This document shows, piece by piece, positions 12,117 to 22,800 of a stretch of DNA of 64,000 bases. This stretch comes from Pachypanchax playfairii (taxonomy: Eukaryota; Chordata; Actinopteri; Cyprinodontiformes; Aplocheilidae), in NCBI GenBank assembly GCA_006937955.1, contig SSNP01000020.1, positions 4,280,881 to 4,344,880 on the forward strand, in the 5' to 3' direction. Below the pieces are notes generated by a model. The model was given only the letters and a program-made list of their open reading frames with translations. It searched no databases and was not told the origin of the DNA. A program made the position numbers and the translations under genes. Positions within the stretch are counted from its first letter, which is position 1, and each line of letters opens with the position of its first letter.

Positions 12117-13023
12117 GAGCAAGTTGAATTTGAATCAGTTTTGTTTTCACTTCAGACAGTCCGCAACCAGACAGTATGGAACCCACAGCCAGACAGTATG
12201 GAACCCACAGCCAGACAGTATGGAACCCACAGTCAGACAGTATGGAACCCACAGCCAGACAGTATGGAACCCACAGCCAGACAGTATGGAACCCACAGTC
12301 AGACAGTATGGAACCCACAGCCAGACAGTATGGAACCCACAGCCAGACAGTATGGAACCCACAGCCAGACAGTATGGAACCCACAGCCAGACTCTTTACA
12401 ACCCACAACAAGACAGTTGAGAAGATATAGCCAGTCAGGTTAGAACTTACAGTCAACCAGTTTAGCCAGACAGTTCAGAACATACTTTAGAACATGCATC
12501 CAGCCAGTTTAAAACCGACAGCCAGACAGTTTTGAACCCACTGTCAGATAGTTTAGAATCCACAATCAGACAGTTCAGAACACACGAGACATTTGAGAAT
12601 ATACAGCCATCCAGTTTAGAACCCACAACTTGACAGTTGAGACCATACAACCAGCCGGGTTAGAACCCACAGCCATCCAGTTTAGAACCCACAATTAGAC
12701 AGTTTAGAACCCACAATGAGACATTTGAGAACATACAGCCATCCAGTTTAGAACCCACAATTAGACAGTTTAGAACCCACAATGAGACATTTGAGAACAT
12801 ACAGCCATCCAGTTTAGAACCCACAATGAGACATTTGTGAACATACAGCCATCCAGTTTAGAACCCACAATTAGACAGTTTAGAACCCACAATGAGACAT
12901 TTGAGAACATACAGCCATCCAATTTAGAACCTACAATTAGACAGTTTAGCACCCACAATGAGACATTTGAGAACATACAGCCATCCAGTTTAGAACCCAC
13001 AATCAGACAGTTTAGAAAGTTTT
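12117..13023. repeat. 22-bp minisatellite, second copy, with 66-bp higher-order units
   Basis: From 12117 the sequence repeats what begins at 11505, including non-repetitive flank (GAGCAAGTTGAATTTGAATC). The core block has ten 22-bp units instead of eight, a 44-bp difference. From about 12690 to 13015 the array is organised in units of about 66 bp (three diverged 22-mers: a CATCCAGTTTAGAACCCACA part, a TTAGACAGTTTAGAACCCAC part and a GAGACATTTGAGAACATACA part). Confidence 0.9.
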
Positions 13024-14039
13024 GAGAATGACACATTGGTTTTTCACAAAGTATGGTGCTTTAATGTTTTTAGAACTTTGCGTCAGTTGTTTCTGTATTG
13101 AGGTTTAATTACAAGCCCTTCATAAGTTTCAAAGGTTTTTACAGTTACGTCACATTCATGCAGCGTTGAACCTTCTTTTTCAACATCCCTGCAATTCTGA
13201 CATGCTGTCAATCAACTTCTGGGCCAAATTCGCTCCATAGAAACCCGCTTCAAAGGATCTGAACAATCAATGAAGACTTTTTCTACAGTCAAGTCCAGAA
13301 AAAATTACCTCTCCTGACTTGAGACAGATACAAGTCAAAATAACAATAACAGTTAAATTAGACTTCAGTTTACACACTACTCATGTAGAAATAGAGTGAC
13401 TCACCATCCACCATGTTCTGGCTGAAATATCATAACAAAGCTGCCATTTAATGGATCTCTCTGTCCGATTCCCAGCCATCTCCGTGGTCCTGGTCATCCG
13501 TAGTCCAGCGTGAGACAACACAGCTAATCAAAGGGGCATCAGTGGAGGCATGCTGTGCCACATGTAGGCCAGTCCTCCACCACGCTGCATTATGGGAAAT
13601 TAAAAAAATCTGCAACAGCTTGAACAGTGACTTGAACCTGACTGTGGTAATTACAGACACCCTGACCTTCTAACCTTCACCCCTCCTCTCACACAAACCT
13701 ACCCCCCCTCCCGAACCCCGGCGTCTCACCTCGCCCATCTTTATGACCCGTGAACAAAGTGCAGGTCATTAAAAATCACTGTTCTCATTCAAAAGGGTCG
13801 TAAATCTGAACCTACAGGTTGTTATTAATAGCTACACGTAGCTTTGAATTTACAGAAAAATGTCTTTTTGATCCATAAATGAAAAAAAAAACAGGCATGT
13901 TTCTGTAAATGTTTGAAAATATTTTTTTTTTCTGTTGCTACATTCCAATCCTCCTCTCAGAGGCTGTCGGCAGCAGCTGGATTTCCCCACAAACAGCGTG
14001 GGTGGACTTCATAAAACTAATTTAGCATTTGTAATGAGC

Positions 14040-14127
14040 GAAGGAAGGAAGGAAGGAAGGAAGGAAGGAAGGAAGGAAGGAAGGAAGGAAGGAAGGAAGG
14101 AAGGAAGGAAGGAAGGAAGGAAGGAAG
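14040..14127. repeat. (GAAG)22 microsatellite
   Basis: An uninterrupted tetranucleotide run of 88 bp, likely to be length-polymorphic. Confidence 0.98.
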
Positions 14128-14398
14128 ATGAATTAAAAGACAAATAAGTAGCTGTTTTTATTTAATTTTATTCTCAATTTTAGCAAAAAATAATAATAAT
14201 TTGTCACTATAAACAATTTGGAGTAATTTTCTCTCTTCATATATTTTTGAGTTAAACAAAAAATCCAAAAACCTTTGACATCAAAGGTTATCAAAGATAG
14301 GTTATCAAAGTCCTAAATTCATCATAAAAAATTGTTAAGTCATCAATTAGCAGGGGAAAATATTATAATTTTAGAGATTTAAGTGGTACATTTCATCA

Positions 14399-14570
14399 GG
14401 CAGTGTTTCTCAGTCCTGGTCCTAAAGGTCCTGCATGCTGTAGACGTTGCTCCGCCTCAGCGCACCTGTTTTGAGTCAACAGGTGATTAACAGCCCTCTG
14501 TGGAAGTCAAGTGATCAAGCATATCGGAACAACTTTCAGGACTTTAGAACAAGATGTCAGGGGTAAAATT
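14399..14570. mobile_element. degraded fish interspersed repeat (MITE-like)
   Basis: The block GGCAGTGTTTCTCAGTCCTG, then GGTCCTGCATG and AGACGTTGCTCCGCCTCAGC, resembles the end of an abundant teleost repeat built on 'tcctgcaggttttagatgt...ctgctccaacacacctg'. A related remnant lies at 54416-54560. Ends and target duplications are not visible. Confidence 0.4.
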
Positions 14571-16428
14571 ATACAGAAAAATTATAATTGTAAAAAAAAA
14601 AAAAAAAAATTCACAAATTGGCGACTTGGGTGAACAACGTCCCACAGGAAAACCTCAAATCACACGAGACAAATGAAAAACGAAACAACAGGTGGGAGGC
14701 TGTTGATAATGCAACTCAGGCGTGCAACACAAACAGGAAGGATAACTATACACAAAGAGCAGGGTATGGCGAGATTTTCAGAATAAAACCAGAAAGGTAG
14801 AAAAATGCAAACTGAATTAAACTGAATGAACTTTATTCCTGCTTGGGTTCTTTCTTCTCACTTATTGAATGACACCAAAGATATTTTGTGAACTTGGGTG
14901 CGAGCGAGGAAGTTCTGCACCAGAATTTAGACTAGCAGTAAACTGTTTCTTTCCATATGGATGGTAGTTTTTTTCCTTCATGCTCATTGGCAGCATTGAA
15001 CAAATGTCCAGATTTCTACTATTTTAGATGCACAAAGGTCAGAATAAAACTTGATTTAAAAAGCAGACGTAAAGAATTCAAGTTGTTTTAACCATCTTTT
15101 TACAGCCAAATCTACAAGACTAAAATCAAAGTGTTTACGGAACCACTTTGTTTAAATTAATTGATTAAGATTGAAAAAAACCTCACAGTTTCACAGATTC
15201 TTTATTCTTTTGGAAAAAGGAGGAAGATTCAGGGAAGAGTTCTTACAAGAGAGCGTCGCACAGTGTATTGATTTTAAGGTGGAAATCGATACATTTCATC
15301 GTCTTGATTGGATTAACTGTTTAGAGTTGTACTTTTAATTGGATTTCTACTTTCTACAAGGACAGATTATTCGAAAATCAATAGACCAATCAATACCTCA
15401 GTGTTCAGAAAGTTTAGCTGGAAAACGGAGAAACTCCGTCGACACCGGAATTAGAGAAAATCCAGATTTGTGAAGAAGTTTAACTCTTGAATTCAGTTAA
15501 AATTTGGTTAATTATTCGCAAATAATATGGATAATTACATTTTTATGTGAAAAAGTTCCCAAACTAAAGAATTTCTGATGTTGGGGGGAGTGATCCTTTT
15601 TTATTTTATCATCTATGGGCAATATGAAAAGAAAGCCTAAAATAATCACGCGACTCATGATTAGTGATCCAGTAACAATCTAATCCGTGTCTAGTCTTGG
15701 CAAACTAGCAGAAGAACACGCCAAGCCAAAAACTGCAATCTTCGACAAGTAAACACGGGTCTGAGAAGTAACTGTTCCAGGCCGACTTGTTTATAGAGCA
15801 TGTGGCTAATTATTTCTTTTGTTCAGCCAGATGTCATAGACGACAAAAAGAGCAGGTGGTCATTTATTTAATTAGTCCAGCAGACCTGACCATTATAACA
15901 GATTAAGAGCACATTTAGTCTGCAGCAGACTGCTTATTATCCACAGTGGATCCCTTTAAATTCTATCATCAGAGCCAAAGATGACCAATTACACTTCGCT
16001 TTTGTTGAGATTTAAGTTTTATTGCCATCATTCCTTGTTAAAATAAAAAATTCAGCACACGCCATAAATACCTCCTCGTGGTTCTGAAGCCTTTTTAAAT
16101 ACATTCTGATTGTTTGGAGTCTGAAAATCCAATAGACGCTCGACAAACATATCACTGGTTAAATGAACAGATTGTGAAATAAAGCAATGATCCAAATCCG
16201 AGCATGAATGATAAGGACACGTGCTGCTGCGATTAACAGAATAGCCTTCCTGATGTCTCCCTGGCGATGATCAGGCTGTGGTGTCGTGACCTTCATCGAG
16301 CTGAGAACAATCGAGGACAGCAACGTGTGCGTGCACTCATGCAGTTCGATGTCTGTTCAAAGCATGTAGCCATTTTGGACATATATTTTCACGGATCATG
16401 CACACGTTCAGCACGCCTCACTAACTTC

Positions 16429-16676
16429 AAAGAGGCCCTTCCATTTAAAACGTTTTTTCTGAGGTTTCTGTTGAATATTTTAGCTCCACGGGTGTTCTTA
16501 CCTTCATAGTGGGTGTGAAAACAGGTCAACAACTTCTCTTTCAGTTTTTATCTCTCAAACTACGGAGGTGGCGATAACACCCGAATTCTCCCGAGTCCGA
16601 ACGGCCTGTATCTGTTTCATCACAACTCCTTTGTTCGTTAGTATTCATCAGCTCCCACAGTTGAAACCACGCCTAG
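16429..16676. repeat. 248-bp dispersed repeat, copy 1
   Basis: Runs from AAAGAGGCCCTTCC to GAAACCACGCCTAG. It aligns almost base for base with 58359-58605, about 42 kb away in a dennd4c intron, while the flanks are unrelated. It must therefore be a mobile or otherwise dispersed element. It has no terminal inverted repeats, poly-A tail or open frame, and I do not recognise the family. Confidence 0.85.
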
Positions 16677-16895
16677 ATTAAATATGTTAAAAACCACAGT
16701 CAGGTTAAATATGATCAGAAAAAACAAAATCTTCACAAGCTTATTCAGAATGTCATTTATTCAAATATGAGTACCTGTTTACATTTCCTATAATCACAAT
16801 CTGCAAGATAATAAACTGGCAGCTTGGCTTAAGATTTCCGGACATTAAAGAAACATATTCACAAAACATAAACGTTCCAGTGTTTGAGGTCTGAC

Positions 16896-17168
16896 TTAAA
16901 AAAAAAACATTTCATAGAAAATGAAAAAACAGAAAGAAAATGTCAGTGATCCAAACACGCAGCTCTGTGGGACGCCCAGATAACAGCTGCCAAATGAAAA
17001 TGTTTTCAGCAATGCAAGCTGCTGATACATATTGTTTATCTTGGCAGCATATATAAAAGTTAGAACATTTACTAAATAGTTGGTAAAGCACAAAATTCGA
17101 ACCACCAGATTGTAAACTCCACAATACAAACAGATTTCAAGAATAAAGACAACTTCAACAACAAACAA
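16896..17168 (-). pseudogene. possible fossil of a LINE reverse transcriptase
   Basis: A minus-strand frame contains GVPQSCVFGSLTFSF (codons at about 16976-16932). This resembles the reverse transcriptase motif GVPQGSVLGPLLFS of non-LTR retrotransposons (9 of 14 positions). The surrounding residues show no further clear domain, so this is at best a short decayed fragment and could be chance. Confidence 0.3.
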
Positions 17169-19874
17169 TGCTTATTGCTTTCAAAAATAAAAGATAAAAT
17201 AAATTATAAATGGAATATACCAACATATTTAAGGTCAATCACAGTTACCTCAACAGGACATCCCTGAAACACCAAAAAAAAAAAAAATAATACAAGATAA
17301 AATCTCATTAACACCCAGAAATTTGAATGTAAACTATAAAAATCATCAAGCAAACTCATGAACATACAGTCATGCAAATGCAAACAACCGGAACGAATCA
17401 TACAACAAGAGAAAACTTCATTTGAAGCCTTTGGAGTAAAAGACAGTGTGCTAACATGGAATTCAGTAGATAATATCGAACCACTACCTTCATAAGACAT
17501 GCATTTGTTAAAAGCTTGCTGACTATTGCAACATTTTCCCAGGTCTTTGGTTGGAGTATACAGTGATGATGACAAACTGTGACATTAGAAATGTGACCCA
17601 GACAGGCACTTAAAACTACTTGGATGTTAAAATATCCCTCCTATTCATAATAAGCTTGGTTAACATACAGTACAAGGTCAGCAAAGAGAATATCAAGTGT
17701 TGTTGACAAGGCTTAAGCAAAGGAGGTTATTATTACTTTAAATATACTTTTAAATAATTCATCTAAATTGTTCTAAAGAGACACAGCAAAACCAAGAGGA
17801 ATCCATTTCTATTGTTGCATCAATCTGTATGTTCACAGAGTGAACGCTGAGATAATGTGTCACTTGCAATAAATGTGTTTATTTGCAACATTTCAGTGAG
17901 ATAAACCTCATCAGGTAAACCGTTTTTATTTGGAATCACAAGCTCGAAATGTCAATATAGTAGAAAAAGCAACATGGGTCTTATTAGAGATAAAACTTCA
18001 TAATATTTAAAAGTACAGAAGTGATTTTGCGAATATTAAAATCATTCTAAATGTAAGGATGCACCAGTTGAAGCGGATGAACAACTGTTTTTCCAGGCAG
18101 TGAATGCAACACAAGAGTCGAAGGTTATTGTAAATTAGATTAGAATCACGCCGACTTGGTGATTATGATCATTTTAAGTGTTCTTCTCATCTTAATTTAG
18201 TCCCAAAGTGTTTATGATTTAAGCTCAACTTATTTTGAGAACAAGCCCATTTTCTAGACTTATATTGACAGAGAAAGCTCTGTAACCACATATAAATTCG
18301 GTTTGACTGTAATTATTATAAATAGTCACTATTTTTTTATTTTAATAAATGATTTCGCTTAAAGTTCTTCGAGACAAATCAGAACAATCTTTATCAGCAG
18401 GTCAGAACTTCACATAAAAAAACTGAAAATGGGAATCAGCCTTTAAAAGCTGAGGATGGTGCATTTGTGTCCAAAATTTAAAGCAAAATTAACAAGAAAA
18501 AAAGCTGCGAACTTCCATCACTTTCACTCCAGTGAAACTAGAGGAACTACATTTTCAAATTGTTTTAGAATTTACAAGAAAATAATTATTTTAGGTTTAC
18601 AGACAACTTTTACTTTTAGTTAGAAAGTCTTTAGCCTGAAGGGGTCTAAGACTGAAACGTTGCAACGTTAAACATCATTTTAATGCACCATTTATAGAAA
18701 CACTGGTGTAAACAATCCTAAAACTGTTATTTAGTTGTATGTTACTGCATACAGACTAACCTTCTCCTGTTACTGATATAAATATGCATTTATAAACTCA
18801 ACTTTTCGAAACATTGAAGATTTCATTACAACAGCTCCAGTGCAAAACATAAAAACAAGTGATATGAATTGAAAATATTCATACTTTTAAGTGCTAAGGC
18901 AGATACCAGGAGTTCGATTTAAAGGAACATATTTTGCTGTTATCCGTTGAGCTTGATGTGAAAATTAATGTCATTCTCACACTGATTCAACATCTAATTG
19001 TGTGATCTTACTGTAATAGTGTAAAAACATGGTGTTTAGATCTGATTCTTAAAGAGAAATCAGATTGATTTAAAATATAAAACATGATTTAAAACAACAT
19101 GCGACATAACATGATAAAATCCCAGTGTAAATTCATAATCCGTTTTGATCATTTGGATCACAAAGCTGTGATTCAACAGCAGGAGTAACTATTAAGTATT
19201 CTCCTTTTGAACGGTTGTATTAGCTTGTTTTAGCCTTGCGCTCGTCTCTTTTTCATGTATTTCTTTTGATCTGCGACTGAACTTCAAACAACAGCACTTT
19301 ATAGAAAAACTCTTCAAAGCAGCGATGCCAGAAAACATCTGTGGAGCGTTAAATTATAATCACGTCATCACAAAAGACAAAAAAAAGAATCAAAACCTTT
19401 CTTTAAATGTGATAAATGAAAAGTTCTTTAAAAAAATCTAACAAAACAAGGCACCGACTATAAGACTACAGCTTTCTAACAGACGTGTTGGAGATCTAGT
19501 TGTTCTGTGCACAGCTGATTAATAGCAGTAGCGAAGGCTCTTTATGAAAACAACCTGAGAGGGGTTCCTTATGTTCAGACTTCCATATTGATCATGTGAA
19601 TATTACTTTAAAAATGTATAAAAGCAGCAGTCACAGTGAGGAAAACAACATTTTACATCTTTCCAAAAAGTGTTTCCCTGTTTGATGCCAGTTAAAACTA
19701 AATACGTTAAAAAAACAAAAAGCTATAAAATCCACCAACAAAGCAGAACTGCTGCCGTGCTCTCAGCACAGGAAGAGTATGGTGGAAGCGAGCAAATGAA
19801 TTCCTACGTGTGTTTGCGGAGTGTTTAATAGTAGCAGCTTCTACCGTCAGCGCAGGAAGTGAGGTGTTACGAGG
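17169..19874. other. gene-free stretch downstream of zdhhc21
   Basis: AT-rich sequence 3' of the zdhhc21 stop codon. It should contain the zdhhc21 3' untranslated region just left of 19875. A minus-strand ATTAAA hexamer (19829-19824) lies 46 bp past the stop, but I cannot tell whether it is used. No other gene or repeat is evident. Confidence 0.55.
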
Positions 19875-22800
19875 CTACACGTGGCTGCGGAGGTGGTGGC
19901 TGGCCTGGAGAGGCTGTCTGCTGCGGAACGGGATGAACCACAGAAGTTTCCAGCGAGTACCGCAGACTTCGGCTAGCGCCCACTGCCATGATCTTTTTGC
20001 TTCATGTCTGATGAGAAAAATCGGAAAATTCTCTTAGAGCATGAAAATGTTTTAAACATCTTGTTTACAGTACGTGCAGTTTGAAAAAGTATACTTTTTA
20101 CCTTAAAGCTAGGTATCCTATGCAGAAAATAAGGGCTTTTATTTTCAACACCAGGTGGCAGTAATGAGCAAAATCACAACCCCGTCACTTACACTAACAA
20201 CCACAAGGTGGCAGAAATGAGCATTATTCCTTAAGCAGCAGATAACTCAGCCAAAAACGGGCTTATACTCAGTCTAGTGGGGGAAAAAAGTACTACAAGT
20301 TTGCCAGACTGTCAAATAATTAAAAAAGGATCAAAAGCTTTTTAAAATAATAAAAAAAAATTAATACGGAATTATGGCAAACAACATGTTGTTTAGCTCT
20401 CGAATTATTAAGGCTGTAATGATACACCGATGTATAGATGTATCGCAATACAGGGAGGAATATCGTATCATGAGGTCCAATATCGATAATATCGATACAG
20501 TAAATGTGTTGTACTGACCACCACAAAGCGGAACAACATACGCTCTAAAATTGTATAAAAAAGGTTTTTCGCTAAAAGACTCCAAACTAATGTGAAAACG
20601 AATCAGTGGCTTTGTATCTACAATGAATTACTTAGAAATATGTAATAAGAGTTATTTAATAAAACTTCATGTATTTATTAAATAACTCCTATTACATATT
20701 TCTAAGTAAGAATTTTATTTTGTGACATTAGCTTGCTAATAAAATACTACAAACTGATGTAAAAGTGAATGAGCGAGTCTGTTTCATTCATTGTCATTGT
20801 ATCAAAGAAAAATAAATATTATCCAGAGAGTTTTGTTTGACTAAAAATGCAAAACAAAGAAAAGTTGTCATGTATCGTATCGCGTATCGTATCGTGTGTC
20901 GTATCCTGTCATGTATCGTATCGCGTATCGTATCGTGTGTCGTATCCTGTCGTGTATCGTATCGTGTATTGTATCGTGTATCGTATTGTGAGCAGTGTAT
21001 CAACATACGCATCATATCATAATTACGGTATTACTTCATTTTTAAAAAGCAGAATATTAAAAATTCTACATATTCTGCCTTTAAAGGGATAGTTCAGTTA
21101 TTTTCAAGTCTTTGAACAACCTACGTTTGGAGAAATATTGTTTAAATCTGTAGCTTGTCAATCCAGACCTTATTTCTGTATTTCTTCTTCAATTATGATT
21201 TTTTTTAAATTTGCCAATATTTTATTTTATATGATTTACACATAAAACTAATATTCTTTCATCCATATAATAAATATTATTATAAATATTATTATTCGAA
21301 TGATAGTTTACCGGATCCTTCCCAAAATCTAATTTTCTAGTCCTGAGATTATTCCCAAACTATTCTGACAATTTTCTCCAAATCCATTCAGAAGTTATAA
21401 TTGAGATATACTGTTAACCTACAGACAGACAAATAAATATTTTTAAAAAATCAAGATTCAAAGAATTATAAAATAAAGAGACTCACATTTCATTTGAAAA
21501 CTGTGACATTTTCTCAATGGTGGTCATGTCCTGTGAGAGGAGGGAAGAAAGATCAGATCAAAATGTTCTAAACTCGTCTTTCCCAAAATGATAGACGAGG
21601 TAAAAGTCACTGAAATAAAGCATCCCATTCGATAGCGACAGTAGAATGAAAAAAATGCAGCTAAAATATATTAAGATAAATCCGAGTCGGGACGTTCAGT
21701 CAGTGATCAGTACTTACAGTGAGGATGCCAATCAGCTGGGTGTAAAACAAACTGCTCATGCCGCCAAACATCACCAAACCCATAATCGCTGAGGCTCGCA
21801 GCAGAGCCAGCTCGTGGCGCGTCGTGAATTTTTCCTGGGAGAATGGAGCAGAAATGAAACCCACAAATTTTAAACCATAAAACTGCAGGTAGGGGCTTTT
21901 TGTTGTTTAAAAAAAAAAAAGGACTTTATTGTTGTATATGACTCATGCAGGAAGAAAAGAGAACACATTCACGTACCTGGTCTAGGTTTGTCAGGGGCTG
22001 GAAAATATAATACTGGCAAAAGTCCAAAACGAGTGTGAATAAGCTGAGGACCTGAGTGTAGAAACAAAGCTGCAGGAAGAGCCAGTGGTTGTCTTCTCCC
22101 ACACAGTTATTGATCCTACCAGAAAGAAAAATGGAGTAAAGCTGTGATCGTGTGGAAGTCTTACTGAGCCTCCTTCACACCAGATGAGACAATGTGATGA
22201 AAAAAAATCAGTAAGAAGGTGGATGGTCTTTACAGAGTTATAGCAAGGTTCTCAGGCAGAACGCAGAGGGTTCTCTAGTAAGTGTCATGAGTCCAGAATG
22301 GTTTTGAAATGTCTGTAGTTAGATCATGGTGGTCTGTCATTGTGGTGGCAGTGTATCGAGGTCTGGGTGGCATATGTTGGACGTGTCGGGGTCTGGGTGG
22401 AGTGTGGTGGACATATCGAGGTCTGGGTGGAGTGTGGTGGATGTGTCGGGGTCTGGGTGGAGTGTGGTGGACATATCGAGGTCTGGGTGGAGTGTGGTGG
22501 ATGTGTCGGGGTCTGGGTGGAGCGTGGTGGACGTGTCGGGGTCTGGGTGGAGCGTGGTGGACGTATCGAGGTCTGGGTGGAGCGTGGTGGACGTGTCGGG
22601 GTCTGGGTGGAGTGTGGTGGACGTATCGAGGTCTGGGTGGAGCGTGGTGGACGGATCGGGGTCTGGGTGGAGTGTGGTGGACGTATCGAGGTCTGGGTGG
22701 AGCGTGGTGGACGTGTCGGGGTCTGGGTGGAGTGTGGTGGACGTATCGAGGTCTGGGTGGAGCGTGGTGGACGTGTCGGGGTCTGGGTGGAGTGTGGTGG

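Larger units (their letters stand above)
13024..16428. other. gene-free intergenic stretch
   Basis: No supportable gene. A GGAA microsatellite lies at 14040-14127 and a MITE-like remnant at about 14399-14570. The segment 15640-16010 has several homeobox-type TAAT motifs and two NFI-type half-sites (CTTGGC near 15696, GCCAAG near 15721) and could be a conserved enhancer, but conservation cannot be judged from one sequence. Confidence 0.55.
20411..21020. mobile_element. hAT-like non-autonomous element nested in a MITE
   Basis: About 610 bp present here but absent from the matching point of the sister MITE copy at about 31945. It starts AAGGCTGTAATGATACACCG, similar to hAT-type ends in fish, and is rich in TATCG motifs. 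AATTA lies at both borders, a possible short target duplication. The right terminal repeat is eroded, so the superfamily call is tentative. It contains the inverted repeat at 20628-20709 and the tandem repeat at 20869-20992. Confidence 0.6.
20103..21084. mobile_element. TTAAAG-ended MITE, copy 1, split by a nested insertion
   Basis: The left part (about 20103-20410) and right part (about 21021-21084) together match the uninterrupted copy in the plaa intron (31644-31998): shared blocks ACCAGGTGGCAGTAATGAGC, CACAACCCCGTCACTT, TACTACAAGTTT, ACATGTTGTTTAG, then ATTCTACATA. Ends are TTAAAG with imperfect inverted-repeat relation. Lies in the last intron of zdhhc21. Confidence 0.8.

Noticed and set aside
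11455..13036. Open frames with repeated TVWNPQPDS-like and VGSILSGCGFH-like peptides
   Set aside because: By-products of the 22-bp minisatellite, open in several phases on both strands, with no start context, splice structure or homologous family.
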